A stretch of DNA of 64,000 nt from Demequina sp. NBRC 110053 (lineage in GTDB: Bacteria > Actinomycetota > Actinomycetes > Actinomycetales > Demequinaceae). Below, piece after piece: positions 54,548 through 62,575 of the stretch. The number at the start of each line of letters is the position of its first letter. Position 1 is the stretch's first letter. Position numbers and translations under genes: made by a program. Under the pieces are notes generated by a model that was given only the letters and a program-made list of their open reading frames with translations, did no database searches and was not told the DNA's origin. The stretch is from positions 434,001 to 498,000 of the forward strand of contig NZ_BBRJ01000003.1 in assembly GCF_002090095.1 (NCBI RefSeq). The letters run 5' to 3'.

Positions 54548-54870
54548 GACTCTTTCTCCTCGCGCACGCCACAGGTCCTGCACGATATCTGCCTCACGGC
54601 ATTCGGTGGTGACGATGCGCTGCGGACTGTGCTCGAGCCCCCTGTGGCAGGCGTGAGCGCCGCGCGCACCGAGGAGCAATTATGCCACAGCCGGGCGCGC
54701 GTTCCCGCGCCAGTCGCTCATCTTCGCGGCTCATCTTCGCGGCTCATCATCGCGGGGTGGTGCGCCCAGGGGCGGGCGCGGTGTCCGGGATCGCCCGCAG
54801 ATTCGCTCGGGAGCACAGGGGCGCGGGCATCCACGTGCGCGACGCCCGCGGTCCCGGAGGCGCCACGCGG
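54548..54870 (-). promoter_or_regulatory. rplS promoter and leader
   Basis: 323 bp between trmD and rplS without a gene. A TG-extended -10, TGGCATAAT (hexamer CATAAT, 54679-54684 on minus), gives a leader of about 125 nt. The same TGGCAYAAT appears before rpsP. The upstream half (54685-54870) shows no further signal. Confidence 0.55.
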
Positions 54871-55578
54871 TCAGTCGCCCTGGTCCGTGCCCTCGCGCCC
54901 GGTGAGGAGATCGGGGCGCCGCTCGCGGGTGCGCTCCAGCTGCTGCTCCCTCCGCCACTCCTGGACGCGGCCGTGGTGGCCGCTCAGCAGCACGTCGGGC
55001 ACCTCCAGACCGCGCCACGAGGACGGGCGGGTGTACGACGGGTACTCGAGCAGGCCGTCGGAGTGCGACTCCTCGACGATCGACTGGGCGTTGCCCATGA
55101 ACCCGGGGATCAGGCGCGTGACGGCCTCGATCATCGCGTACGCCGCCACCTCTCCCCCGTTGAGGACGTAGTCGCCGAGCGACACCTCGCTGACGCGGAA
55201 GCCGGCGTCCGCGTAGTGCTCCGCCACCCGTGCGTCGATGCCCTCATAGCGGCCGCACGCGAACACGAGCTGCTCCTCGCCCGCCAGCGACGCCGCCATC
55301 GCCTGCGTGAACGGCACGCCCGCCGGGCTCGGGATCACGAGATGCGCGCCCGGCAGCATCACCTCGTCGAGGGCGCGGCCCCACACGTCGGGCTTCATGA
55401 CCATGCCGGCGCCGCCGCCGAACGGCGCATCATCGACCGTGCCATGCACGTCGCTGGTCCAGTCCCGCAGGTCGTGCACGTGGGCGGCCACGAGCTCGCG
55501 GGCGCGCGCCTTGCCCAGCAGCGACACGTCGAGGACCTGGAAGAACTCGGGGAAGATCGTGACGACGTCGATGCGCAT
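54871..55578 (-). CDS. trmD: tRNA (guanine-37-N1) methyltransferase
   Basis: 235 residues. SPOUT-fold enzyme: [13 protein letters not shown] at the N-terminus, [16 protein letters not shown] and the SAM-knot region [20 protein letters not shown], then [24 protein letters not shown] text ([12 protein letters not shown]). Prevents frameshifting at the tRNA anticodon. ATG overlaps the rimM stop (TGATG). The C-terminal 30 residues are basic. Confidence 0.96.
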   Translation of the reverse strand: MRIDVVTIFPEFFQVLDVSLLGKARARELVAAHVHDLRDWTSDVHGTVDDAPFGGGAGMVMKPDVWGRALDEVMLPGAHLVIPSPAGVPFTQAMAASLAGEEQLVFACGRYEGIDARVAEHYADAGFRVSEVSLGDYVLNGGEVAAYAMIEAVTRLIPGFMGNAQSIVEESHSDGLLEYPSYTRPSSWRGLEVPDVLLSGHHGRVQEWRREQQLERTRERRPDLLTGREGTDQGD

Positions 55579-56108
55579 CAGCGGGTCTCGCCCGTCGCCT
55601 CGGGCTCCTCGCCCGACAGCAGCCCGTACGGCGGCTCGACGACGACCGTGCCGGCCTCGACGTCCACCTCGACCACGAAGTCCTCGACGAACGGGATCAT
55701 GGCGCGGTGGCCATTCGGCTCCTTCACCACGAGGATGTCCTGGGCGGGCATGGACAGCAGGTCGATCACCTCGCCGATCGCCTCCCCGGACGACCGCACC
55801 GCGGCCAGGCCCACGAGCTCGTGAACGTACCAGGCGTCCTCCTCGTCGGACTCGTCGCCATCGATCACGAGCTCCACGCCGCGCGCCGCCTCGGCGGCCT
55901 CTCGGCTCGCGATCTGGTCGAACCGCAGGTACCAGCGACCAGCCTGGGTGCGCACTCCGGCGATGGTGAGCGGGCCGGCCGATGCGGGTTCGGTCTCGTA
56001 CTCCTCGCCAGGAAGCAGGCGGTCCTCGGGGATGTCGGTGCGGACCTCGACGGTCACCTCGCCCTTCAGCCCGTGGGCGCGACCGATGCGCGCGACAGTC
56101 AGCTTCAT
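55578..56108 (-). CDS. rimM: 16S rRNA processing factor RimM
   Basis: 176 residues. N-terminal RimM domain ([20 protein letters not shown]) and C-terminal PRC-barrel ([20 protein letters not shown] and [20 protein letters not shown]). Matures the 30S head with S19. The ATG at 56108 has TACCCT 6 nt upstream and no ribosome site, so trmD-rimM may have its own leaderless promoter, apart from rpsP-KH. Confidence 0.95.
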   Translation of the reverse strand: MKLTVARIGRAHGLKGEVTVEVRTDIPEDRLLPGEEYETEPASAGPLTIAGVRTQAGRWYLRFDQIASREAAEAARGVELVIDGDESDEEDAWYVHELVGLAAVRSSGEAIGEVIDLLSMPAQDILVVKEPNGHRAMIPFVEDFVVEVDVEAGTVVVEPPYGLLSGEEPEATGETR

Positions 56109-56114
56109 GCGTCC

Positions 56115-56120
56115 AGGGTA
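56115..56120 (-). promoter_or_regulatory. -10 box of leaderless rimM-trmD
   Basis: TACCCT on minus, 6 nt before the rimM ATG. It separates rimM-trmD transcription from the rpsP-KH unit, from which it is split by an oppositely oriented gene. Confidence 0.5.
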
Positions 56121-56192
56121 CGGCCAGCGCGCGCACGACGAAGCAGCGCAGTACGGTGGGGCTACGGTCTACCAGCGGCGATGGAGGGAGCC

Positions 56193-56615
56193 ATGATGGT
56201 TGAGAAGCAGGGCGTCGGGAACATGCCCGCGGGGGTCGCCTTCGTGGGGGTGCTCACCCTTCTCAACGCCGTCGCGACGATGGTGCTCGGAGGTCTCCTC
56301 CTGTGGGCATCGGGCGACGCGGAGGTGCTCGGTGAGGTGGACCTCACCGCCGACGACGCGCAGATCTTCGGCTGGAGCGCGCTCGTCGTGGGCGCGATCA
56401 CGCTGCTCGTGGGCATCGGGCTGTTCCGCGGGTCGCGCTTCGCGCGGTTCCTGGTCATCACGCTCATGGTGATCCGCATCGGGCTCGACGTGTTCGCACT
56501 GCTGGCGATCGACGGCTACCCGTGGATCCAGGGCGCGATCTCGATCGCATGGGCGGCGCTGATCATCATCATGCTGACCACGTCGCGCGCGAGCGCGTTC
56601 TTCCACCAGCGCTGA
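56193..56615 (+). CDS. Small four-span membrane protein
   Basis: 140 residues on plus, from ATG 56193 (GGAGGG about 4 nt upstream); ATG 56181 and 56196 are other choices. Four hydrophobic helices with [20 protein letters not shown] in the third or fourth. It resembles the widespread actinobacterial DUF7144-type membrane proteins, but I cannot confirm. Lies inside the rpsP-to-rplS gene group on the opposite strand, so it interrupts the usual rpsP-KH-rimM-trmD order. A -10 TACGGT at 56164-56169 may drive it. Confidence 0.65.
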   Translation: MMVEKQGVGNMPAGVAFVGVLTLLNAVATMVLGGLLLWASGDAEVLGEVDLTADDAQIFGWSALVVGAITLLVGIGLFRGSRFARFLVITLMVIRIGLDVFALLAIDGYPWIQGAISIAWAALIIIMLTTSRASAFFHQR

Positions 56616-56702
56616 GGCGGCCAGCGCGCCGGCCGAGCGCGCGCATCGGCGCCCAGCGCGACGCTCCCGCGCTCCGCCGGGCACCGGGGCCCCGACACGC
56701 GA

Positions 56703-56734
56703 CAGCGCCCCGTGCCAGATGGCACGGGGCGCTG
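56703..56734. terminator. Bidirectional hairpin terminator
   Basis: Perfect 14-bp inverted repeat CAGCGCCCCGTGCC / complement with a 4-nt AGAT loop, between the convergent ends of the small membrane protein gene and the KH-protein gene. The rest of 56616-56750 holds no gene. Confidence 0.8.
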
Positions 56735-56750
56735 CGCTGTGACGTGCGGC

Positions 56751-56981
56751 CTAGGCCACGTCGACGATGTTGACCCGCACGTCATCGCGCGAGATGGCGT
56801 CGATCACCGTGCGGATCGCCGTGGCGGTGCGGCCGCGGCGGCCGATCACGCGCGGCAGGTCATCCGGGTGCACCACCACGTTGAGGGTGATGCCACGACG
56901 CCCGGAACGCTCCGTGACGGTCACATCGTCCGGGTTGCGGACGATGCTCTTGACCAGGAACTCCAGCGCGTCGACGACCAT
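56751..56981 (-). CDS. KH-domain RNA-binding protein (KhpA-like)
   Basis: 76 residues. A single type-II KH-like domain with the GXXG loop in LPRVIGRRGRTATAIRTVID. Located 2 bp after rpsP as in most Gram-positives. Partner of KhpB in other species, affecting cell elongation and mRNA. The ATG at 56981 follows the rpsP stop directly. Confidence 0.9.
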   Translation of the reverse strand: MVVDALEFLVKSIVRNPDDVTVTERSGRRGITLNVVVHPDDLPRVIGRRGRTATAIRTVIDAISRDDVRVNIVDVA

Positions 56982-56983
56982 CG

Positions 56984-57520
56984 TTACTTGTCCTCGGGAG
57001 CGGGCTCCGGCTCGGCCGGGCCGGTGGGCTCGTCTGACGCGGGCGCGGCGGCAGCCGCATCCTCGCCAGGAGCGGCCTCGGCGACGGCGTCGGCAGCCTC
57101 CTCGGCGGGCGACTCGGACGCCTCCTGGGCCTCCTTCTTTGCCTTCTCGGCCTCGGCCGCCTTCTCCGCCTTGAGCTTCTCGGCGGCGTCCGCGGTGGCC
57201 TTGATCTGGTCCTCGGCGGCCAGCTTGCCCGCGGGGACCTCGACGGTGCTCGTGGCACCCTTCTCACCCTTGAAGGTGCCCCAGTCGCCCGTGAGCGTCA
57301 GCAGCTTCTGCACCTGCTCGGAAGGCTGGGCGCCCACGCTGAGCCAGTACTGCGCACGCTCCGAGTCGATCTCGATGAGCGAAGGGTTGGACAGCGGGTG
57401 GTACTTGCCGATCTCCTCGATCGCGCGACCATCACGCTTGGCGCGGCCGTCGATGACGACCACGCGGTAGAACGGCGCCTTCTTCTTGCCGAAGCGCTTG
57501 AGACGAATCTTCACAGCCAT
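56984..57520 (-). CDS. rpsP: 30S ribosomal protein S16 with long tail
   Basis: 178 residues. The first 85 are ordinary S16 ([40 protein letters not shown]). The remaining 90 are an Ala/Glu/Pro-rich, mostly acidic tail with [20 protein letters not shown] coiled-coil-like stretch. ATG at 57520 with AAGGAG. A TGGCACAAT extended -10 (57639-57644) gives a leader of about 110 nt. Tails of this kind occur in other Micrococcales S16. Confidence 0.95.
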   Translation of the reverse strand: MAVKIRLKRFGKKKAPFYRVVVIDGRAKRDGRAIEEIGKYHPLSNPSLIEIDSERAQYWLSVGAQPSEQVQKLLTLTGDWGTFKGEKGATSTVEVPAGKLAAEDQIKATADAAEKLKAEKAAEAEKAKKEAQEASESPAEEAADAVAEAAPGEDAAAAAPASDEPTGPAEPEPAPEDK

Positions 57521-57638
57521 GGCTGTACTCCTTGTGTATTCGGTGTGAGCCGGGTCGCGCCGTCCGGGGACATCGGGCGGCGGTCACTGGCAAGACGAAT
57601 AGCCGACGCGGGTAGAGGGCCGCTTCAGCCAGCGACCC

Positions 57639-57644
57639 ATTGTG
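57639..57644 (-). promoter_or_regulatory. Extended -10 promoter of rpsP
   Basis: CACAAT preceded by TGG, same TGGCAYAAT form as at rplS. About 112 nt upstream of the ATG region with no other gene between. Confidence 0.5.
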
Positions 57645-57704
57645 CCAGACACTCGGCGGTGCGGGCAAAGCGCCGCGGGGGCGAGCAGCGGCGGCGGCCC
57701 GCCG

Positions 57705-58328
57705 TCAGCCCTCCAGCGTCTCCAGTCGCGCGGCCTGGACCACCCTCGCGACCTCGCCGTCCTCGACGCACACCCACACGGCGACCTGCTCGCCGGCGAG
57801 CTGGGGGTCGAGGGCGTGACGGGCCTCGTTCGGCACGAGCGGCTCCCACCCGTCCTCGTCGAGCATCACCTCGGTGTCGCTCGTGAGCCGCACCGAGTGC
57901 TCGTCGACGACGTCGTTCACGACCACGTACTCCGCGCCGTCCCCGGCCGCGGCGAAGGCCTGGAACTGGTCCGTGCCGGGTCCGTAGGCGCACGCGATGT
58001 CGAGCGTCACCGAGCTCACGGCGTACTTGACCACGAACCCGTACCAGGAGCCGTCGGACAGGACCCCGTCCTCCGGGACGTCGCACCCGGCGCCCAGCGC
58101 GCCGTCGGGGCCGGGCTCGTCGACGTCCACGAGGTGCTCGACGTCGATGATCGTCGGCTCGGCCGAGGGCGCCACCGAGGACGCCGCCGAGGACGCTGCA
58201 GCGAGAGCCTGCTCGGGTGAGGCGGACGCATCGGCGCGCGCCCCGGAGTCCGCGGAGGCAGCGCACCCTGCCATCGTCACTGCGCCGACGAGCGCCACTG
58301 CTCGCCGGGGAAACCACATCGGTGCCAT
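57705..58328 (-). CDS. Uncharacterised lipoprotein
   Basis: 207 residues. Signal peptide with lipobox TMAGC (Cys about residue 22), a 45-residue Ala/Ser/Glu linker, then a soluble domain with two Cys pairs (LGAGCDVP and DIACAYGPG) and the sequence VSSVTLDIACAYGPGTDQFQ. No known family recognised. GAGGGGA ribosome site before ATG 58328; the ATG at 58361 is less likely. Tail-to-head with rpsP but distant by 184 bp; probably its own unit. Confidence 0.65.
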   Translation of the reverse strand: MAPMWFPRRAVALVGAVTMAGCAASADSGARADASASPEQALAAASSAASSVAPSAEPTIIDVEHLVDVDEPGPDGALGAGCDVPEDGVLSDGSWYGFVVKYAVSSVTLDIACAYGPGTDQFQAFAAAGDGAEYVVVNDVVDEHSVRLTSDTEVMLDEDGWEPLVPNEARHALDPQLAGEQVAVWVCVEDGEVARVVQAARLETLEG

Positions 58329-58430
58329 CGATGTCCCCTCAGCTGGGCCATTTCGCGCCACAGTAGCGCACCTCGCGACGCCCCTGGGAGTCGCGTGTGA
58401 CTTTGTCCGCTTCGTCCCGCTGCGTGCCGC

Positions 58431-59234
58431 TCACGCGCGATCGGCCCACGCCGAGGTCGCCGTCGCGCGCACCGTGCCGTCGACCACCCTGAGCGCCAGC
58501 GCCGCGAGCCCGGCCGCATCCGCCCGGCGCAGCGTGCGCTGTCCCCCCGCGAGGATCGCCGTCGCCCACGCATCGCATGCAATGAGCTCCGTGCCTGCGA
58601 CGCTCACCTGGGCATAGTGGCGCGCCGATGCGCCCGTCCGGGGGTCCCAGACGTGGCCGGGCCGGTGGGACTCGCCGCTCGTGGCGACGGCCGTGACACC
58701 GCGGCGGCCGGTCGCCGCGCCGCCCAGCTCGATGCGCCGCACGGGCGCCGCGGCGGCTCCCGCACGCGCGCGTGGGTCAGCGATGCCCACCCGCCAGCGA
58801 CCGTCAGCCGGGCCACGGCCGGCGACCGTGACGTCTCCGCCGCAGCCCCACAGCCAGCCGGAGGCTCCCATCAGTTCCAGCCGCCAGCGCGCCCGCTCCA
58901 TCGCCCAGGTCTTGACGATCCCGGTGGGATCCAGACGTCCGTGGGGAGTCCTCGCGTCGAACGCGCCGCCCGTCTCCTCGCGGAAGCGCTCGCACAGGTC
59001 GAGCACCTCGGCGACCGCGGGCGGCGCATCGGCGATGCTTGCCTCGCCACGTCCCAGGCGAGAGATCCACGAGTCCTCGCGCCAGGTCGAGAAGACCTCA
59101 TCCGCCCAGCGCAGGTCGGAGGACGCGTGCTCGACGACCGCGTCGACGGCGTCCTGCTCGGCTCCCCACGCCTCGAGGGTGAAGTCCATCGCCATCGCGG
59201 TGATGGCGCGACGCACCGCGGCGGTCTCGCTCAT
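58431..59234 (-). CDS. apbE: ApbE-family FAD:protein FMN transferase
   Basis: 267 residues. Covalently attaches FMN to Ser/Thr of partner proteins outside the membrane. LDPTGIVKTWAMERARWRLE matches the ApbE box, then GASGWLWGCGGDVTVAGRGP (metal/flavin site). Last: ATSGESHRPGHVWDPRTGA and a Thr/Asp-rich region. No signal peptide is evident, unlike many ApbE proteins, so it may act inside. Third gene of a flavin electron-transfer operon behind the FMN-binding target. Confidence 0.88.
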   Translation of the reverse strand: MSETAAVRRAITAMAMDFTLEAWGAEQDAVDAVVEHASSDLRWADEVFSTWREDSWISRLGRGEASIADAPPAVAEVLDLCERFREETGGAFDARTPHGRLDPTGIVKTWAMERARWRLELMGASGWLWGCGGDVTVAGRGPADGRWRVGIADPRARAGAAAAPVRRIELGGAATGRRGVTAVATSGESHRPGHVWDPRTGASARHYAQVSVAGTELIACDAWATAILAGGQRTLRRADAAGLAALALRVVDGTVRATATSAWADRA

Positions 59235-59258
59235 CTCGTGCGCTCGATCATGCCCGTG

Positions 59259-59846
59259 TCACAGGCCGGCCTCGGCGAACGCGGCCTGCGCGGACTCCGT
59301 GATCGCCGGGGAGGTGTAGCTCGCGCCCGAGACGTACTCGACGTCGCCTGACTGCGCCTCCAGGATGCGCTCCTCGAGCACCGGCAGCGCCATCTCGTTG
59401 ACGCGGCGCGACTCCGCGGCCGAGGTGCCCGCCACCGGGAACTCGACGTCCACCACCGCGCCGTCCACGATGATCAGGCGCGCCTGATAGTCGCCGCGGA
59501 CGTTGGTGACCACGGGGCCGTCCACTGTGGTCGCCCCCGCCGGCGCCGCCCCCTGATCGCCTCCCGCCGCGGAGTCCTGGCCGCCGGCAGCGGGCCCCTG
59601 GTCGCAGTCGTCGCCCGAGGGGTCGTCGTCGCGCTCGCGTTCCTCGATGGGGTCCTCGGTGTTGCCGCGGCCGGAGTTCGAGCTCGGGTCGATCTCGCGC
59701 TCGCAGTCGTCGTCGGCCGGCGAGCCAGCGGGGTCGCCGCCGGGCGCGGCGACCGCGTCCGCGAGGGGGTCGGGAGCCGCGATCACGCCAGCCGTCAGCA
59801 GCGCCGCCGAGGCGCCGGTCACCATCAGGGCGCGCGATGTCCTCAT
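59259..59846 (-). CDS. Secreted FMN-binding domain protein
   Basis: 195 residues. Signal peptide or N-terminal anchor (MVTGASAALLTAGVIAAP), then a 70-residue Asp/Gly/Glu linker, then an FMN_bind domain. The flavinylation site is VSGASYTSPAI near the C-terminus (family SGATxT/S; the modified residue is probably the Thr in SGASYT). It is the likely substrate of the ApbE enzyme encoded next. Begins 4 bp after the reductase stop, so cotranslated. Confidence 0.88.
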   Translation of the reverse strand: MRTSRALMVTGASAALLTAGVIAAPDPLADAVAAPGGDPAGSPADDDCEREIDPSSNSGRGNTEDPIEERERDDDPSGDDCDQGPAAGGQDSAAGGDQGAAPAGATTVDGPVVTNVRGDYQARLIIVDGAVVDVEFPVAGTSAAESRRVNEMALPVLEERILEAQSGDVEYVSGASYTSPAITESAQAAFAEAGL

Positions 59847-59850
59847 GCCG

Positions 59851-61212
59851 TCACCACCCGAACTCCTCCCGATGCACGCTGTCCCGCGGCACGCCGGCCG
59901 CCAGCGCATCGGCCTCCACGGCCGCTGCCCAGGCGCGCGGCCCGCAGATGTACACGTCCGCTCCGCGCGGGTCGTCCACGAAGTCCTTGATGAGCGCGGG
60001 CGTCTCGCGGGTGCCCCAGGTCTCGCCGCGATGGCCGACCAGCACGTGGAGGTCCGCGCCGCGCTCGGCCGCGAGCGCCTCGACCTCGTCGAGCAGCGGC
60101 GCCTCGTCGCGCGTCCGGGCGCGCATGATCACCGTGATCCGGTCACCGGGAGCCGCGCCCTCAAGCATGGACCGCACGGGCGTGACGCCGATCCCGGCGC
60201 AGATGAGCACGAGGTGGTCCGCGGTGCGCGAGCCGTGGGTGAAGACGCCGAGCGGGCCCTCGATGAGCACGCGCGTTCCTGGCGCGAGCGAGCGGACCGC
60301 GGATGACCCGGTTCCCGACGGCTTGACCGTGATGCGCAGCGTGTCGCCGGGCGCGGCCGACAGCGAGTACGGGTGGCTCTGGGTGCGCAGCCCTGGCGAG
60401 AGGAAGCGCCACAGGAAGAACTGGCCCGCGCTCGCACGCAGACGCGCGAGGTCGCGACCCTCGAGGGTGACGGACGTCGACCCGTCGGGAAGCGTGGCGA
60501 CGGCCGCCACGCGGAGGTCGTGGCGCGCCAGAAGCACCAGCGGTCGGATCAGCCGGTAGACCACGAACGAGCCGATCGACAGCGTCCACAGCGCGGCCCA
60601 GAACCACCACGACAGTCCGCCGGTGCGGAACGTCGAGCCTTCGAGGAACTGATGCGGCACCGCGAACGCGACGCCCACGTAGACCAGCAGATGCACGGCG
60701 TGCCAACGCTCGTACGGCCACCGCAGCCGCACGGCAGTGAGCGACGTGATCAGCACGATGAGAAAGGTTCCGAGCGCGATCTGTGCGACCAGCATGAACC
60801 ACCCGTACTGGGGCCAAGCCAGGAACTGGCTCACGGGGTCGCGGCCGTCGTAGGTGCCCGAGGCGGTCGTCAGCAGGACGGCATGGAGCAGCATGAGGAT
60901 GATCGCGACCTTGCCGACCCGCGTGTGCTGGGCGATGGCCCGGTCGTGGCCGATCGCCCGCTCGACCCACGGCGCGCGCGAGGCGAGCAGCACCTGCGTC
61001 ATCATCAGCACGGCGGCGACGATGCCGAGCGCGCGCCCGACGGCGTACACGCCGTCCGTCGCGCTCGCGGCCTGCAGCCCGCCGGAGGCGATCATGAGCG
61101 CGACTCCGGCGACCGCCGCGAGCCACATCGCGGCCTCAAGCCCGTCCGCCCACCAGCTCCTCCGAGCGGCGGCGCGCGCACGCGCGGCCGCAGGCGTCGG
61201 GGCGGTGGTCAC
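59851..61212 (-). CDS. Ferric-reductase-like transmembrane flavoprotein
   Basis: About 453 residues from the GTG at 61212 (GGAG 4 nt upstream); an ATG at 61257 is possible. The N-terminal half has six membrane spans, with His residues that can bind heme, such as KVAIILMLLHAVLL and YERWHAVHLLVYVGVAF. The C-terminal half is an FNR-type FAD/NAD(P)H domain: HPYSLSAAPGD (FAD), CAGIGVTPVRSMLEGA (NAD) and YICGPRAWAAAVEADAL. It would carry electrons from NAD(P)H across the membrane to the FMN-binding protein. First gene of the operon. Confidence 0.85.
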   Translation of the reverse strand: MTTAPTPAAARARAAARRSWWADGLEAAMWLAAVAGVALMIASGGLQAASATDGVYAVGRALGIVAAVLMMTQVLLASRAPWVERAIGHDRAIAQHTRVGKVAIILMLLHAVLLTTASGTYDGRDPVSQFLAWPQYGWFMLVAQIALGTFLIVLITSLTAVRLRWPYERWHAVHLLVYVGVAFAVPHQFLEGSTFRTGGLSWWFWAALWTLSIGSFVVYRLIRPLVLLARHDLRVAAVATLPDGSTSVTLEGRDLARLRASAGQFFLWRFLSPGLRTQSHPYSLSAAPGDTLRITVKPSGTGSSAVRSLAPGTRVLIEGPLGVFTHGSRTADHLVLICAGIGVTPVRSMLEGAAPGDRITVIMRARTRDEAPLLDEVEALAAERGADLHVLVGHRGETWGTRETPALIKDFVDDPRGADVYICGPRAWAAAVEADALAAGVPRDSVHREEFGW

Positions 61213-61273
61213 AGTACTCCGTTCGCGTGGGAGCGGGTCGAGGATGGGGGTCGGCATCGCTCAGGTGCCCTGC

Positions 61274-61279
61274 CAGTAT
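61274..61279 (-). promoter_or_regulatory. Possible -10 of the flavin electron-transfer operon
   Basis: GATACT on minus, about 17 nt upstream of ATG 61257 and 60 nt upstream of GTG 61212. No convincing -35. Weak evidence. Confidence 0.3.
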
Positions 61280-61332
61280 CGCGCGAGCTCACGCCGCCTG
61301 TCACTGCTCCGCGACATTCTCCCTGAATGCTC

Positions 61333-62433
61333 TCAGGAGCCTGCGACGCGCCGACCACGCAGCACCACGTGCGCCGGGTGCGCCAGCGCGGCGATGTCCT
61401 CACGCGGGTCGGCGTCGTAGGCCACCAGGTCAGCTCTCGCTCCCTCGGTCAGCGTGTCCGCTCCCAGAAACGCCCGCGCCCGCCACGACGCGGCGGCCAC
61501 GACCTCCGCCGGAGGCACGCCGGCGCGCACCATCTCGGCAGCCTCGACCGGCAGCAGCCCGTGACCGAGCGTCCCGCCGGCATCGGTGCCGACCAGCAGC
61601 GGGACGCCAGCCTCGTGGAAGGCGCGCACCTGGTCGTATCGGCGCTCATGCATGGCGCGCATGCGAGCAGCGTAGGCGGGGAACTTCGCCTCCGCCGCGG
61701 CCGCGTGCGCGACGAAGTTGTCGACCTGCAGCAGCGTGGGGACGACGGGGATGCCGCGCTCGGCGGCGACGCGCATGTGCGCCTCCGTCATGCCGGTGCC
61801 ATGCTCGATGCAGTCGATGCCGGCGTCGAGCAGGGGCTGCACCGCCTCCTCGGCGAACGTGTGGGCCGTCGCGCGAGCGCCTGTGCGGTGGACGGCGGCG
61901 AGTGCGTCCGTCAGCTGCGAGGGGGTCCACAGCGGCGCGAGGTCGCCGAGGTCCCGGTCGATCCAGTCGGCGATGAGCTTGATCCAGCCGTCACCCTTGC
62001 GGGCCTCCTCGACGGCGACCGAGGTGAGCTGGTCCGGCTCGATCTCGCGGGCGAAGTGCCGCAGGTAGCGGCGCGGCCTCGCGATGAACCGAGCCGCGCG
62101 GATGAGTCGCGGGAGGTCGCCACGGTCGTGCACGAACGACGTGTCGAGCGCCGAGCCGGCGTCCCGGATGAGCAGCGTGCCCGCATCGCGGTCGATCTCC
62201 GCCTGCTTGACCGCGATGTCCGACTCCGTCGCGCCGCCCGAGTCGATTCCCACATGGCAGTGGACGTCGACCAGGCCCGGCACGACGATGCCGGCGACCT
62301 CCGTGACCTCGCCGCTGTGCCGGGGCCGCTCGAAGGTGATGCGGCCGCCCACCACCCAGCCCTCGGGCTCGACCCGCGCATCGTCCACCAGCACGGGGCC
62401 GGTCAGGTGGAGCACGCCAGCGGGGTCGCTCAT
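61333..62433 (-). CDS. Metal-dependent amidohydrolase
   Basis: 366 residues. Amidohydrolase barrel: VVPGLVDVHCHVGIDSGGAT (HxH metal site), carboxylated-Lys candidate in GWIKLIADW, ARATAHTFAEEAVQPLLDAG (His), DCIEHGTGM and GTDAGGTLGHGL (metal Asp). Resembles the imidazolonepropionase/prolidase-like AHS family; substrate unknown. Start at the ATG at 62433 (GGTGGG upstream). Not overlapping neighbours; probably monocistronic or cotranscribed with ffh at a distance of 140 bp. Confidence 0.85.
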   Translation of the reverse strand: MSDPAGVLHLTGPVLVDDARVEPEGWVVGGRITFERPRHSGEVTEVAGIVVPGLVDVHCHVGIDSGGATESDIAVKQAEIDRDAGTLLIRDAGSALDTSFVHDRGDLPRLIRAARFIARPRRYLRHFAREIEPDQLTSVAVEEARKGDGWIKLIADWIDRDLGDLAPLWTPSQLTDALAAVHRTGARATAHTFAEEAVQPLLDAGIDCIEHGTGMTEAHMRVAAERGIPVVPTLLQVDNFVAHAAAAEAKFPAYAARMRAMHERRYDQVRAFHEAGVPLLVGTDAGGTLGHGLLPVEAAEMVRAGVPPAEVVAAASWRARAFLGADTLTEGARADLVAYDADPREDIAALAHPAHVVLRGRRVAGS

Positions 62434-62575
62434 CGCTCGTCCCACCCTCGCCGCGGCGCGTGGGGCCGGGAGCCCGTCCGGCGGATCGGCGCCTCGCCCG
62501 GCGCGGCGCGCACGGGCGCGATGTGACCCGAGCCCAGCACGCGCATCGGCGCGGCGACCTCAGCCCCCCTGCGCA

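Larger units (their letters stand above)
2706..62550. repeat. Dispersed short motif CGCATCGGC, about 44 copies
   Basis: The octamer GCATCGGC or its complement occurs about 44 times by hand count: about 21 copies on plus and 23 on minus. Thirty-three of them extend to the nonamer CGCATCGGC. Frequent long forms are AGCGCATCGGCC (about 7) and ACCGCATCGGCC (about 5). Copies occur in coding and intergenic DNA and in several reading frames. Plus-strand examples: 2706, 3270, 7715, 16686, 17136, 23618, 25836, 26486, 34538, 53276, 59906. Complement examples: 7799, 10849, 20208, 24390, 29453, 32806, 34169, 37829, 51597, 53057, 55978. The span given is from first to last copy. Confidence 0.75.

Noticed and set aside
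59851..61257. ATG at 61257 as the reductase start
   Set aside because: Lacks a ribosome site; the GTG at 61212 has GGAG 4 nt upstream. Not excluded.
2706..62550. CGCATCGGC as a polar (KOPS-like) chromosome signal
   Set aside because: The two orientations are about equal (21 against 23) through the window, without strand bias.
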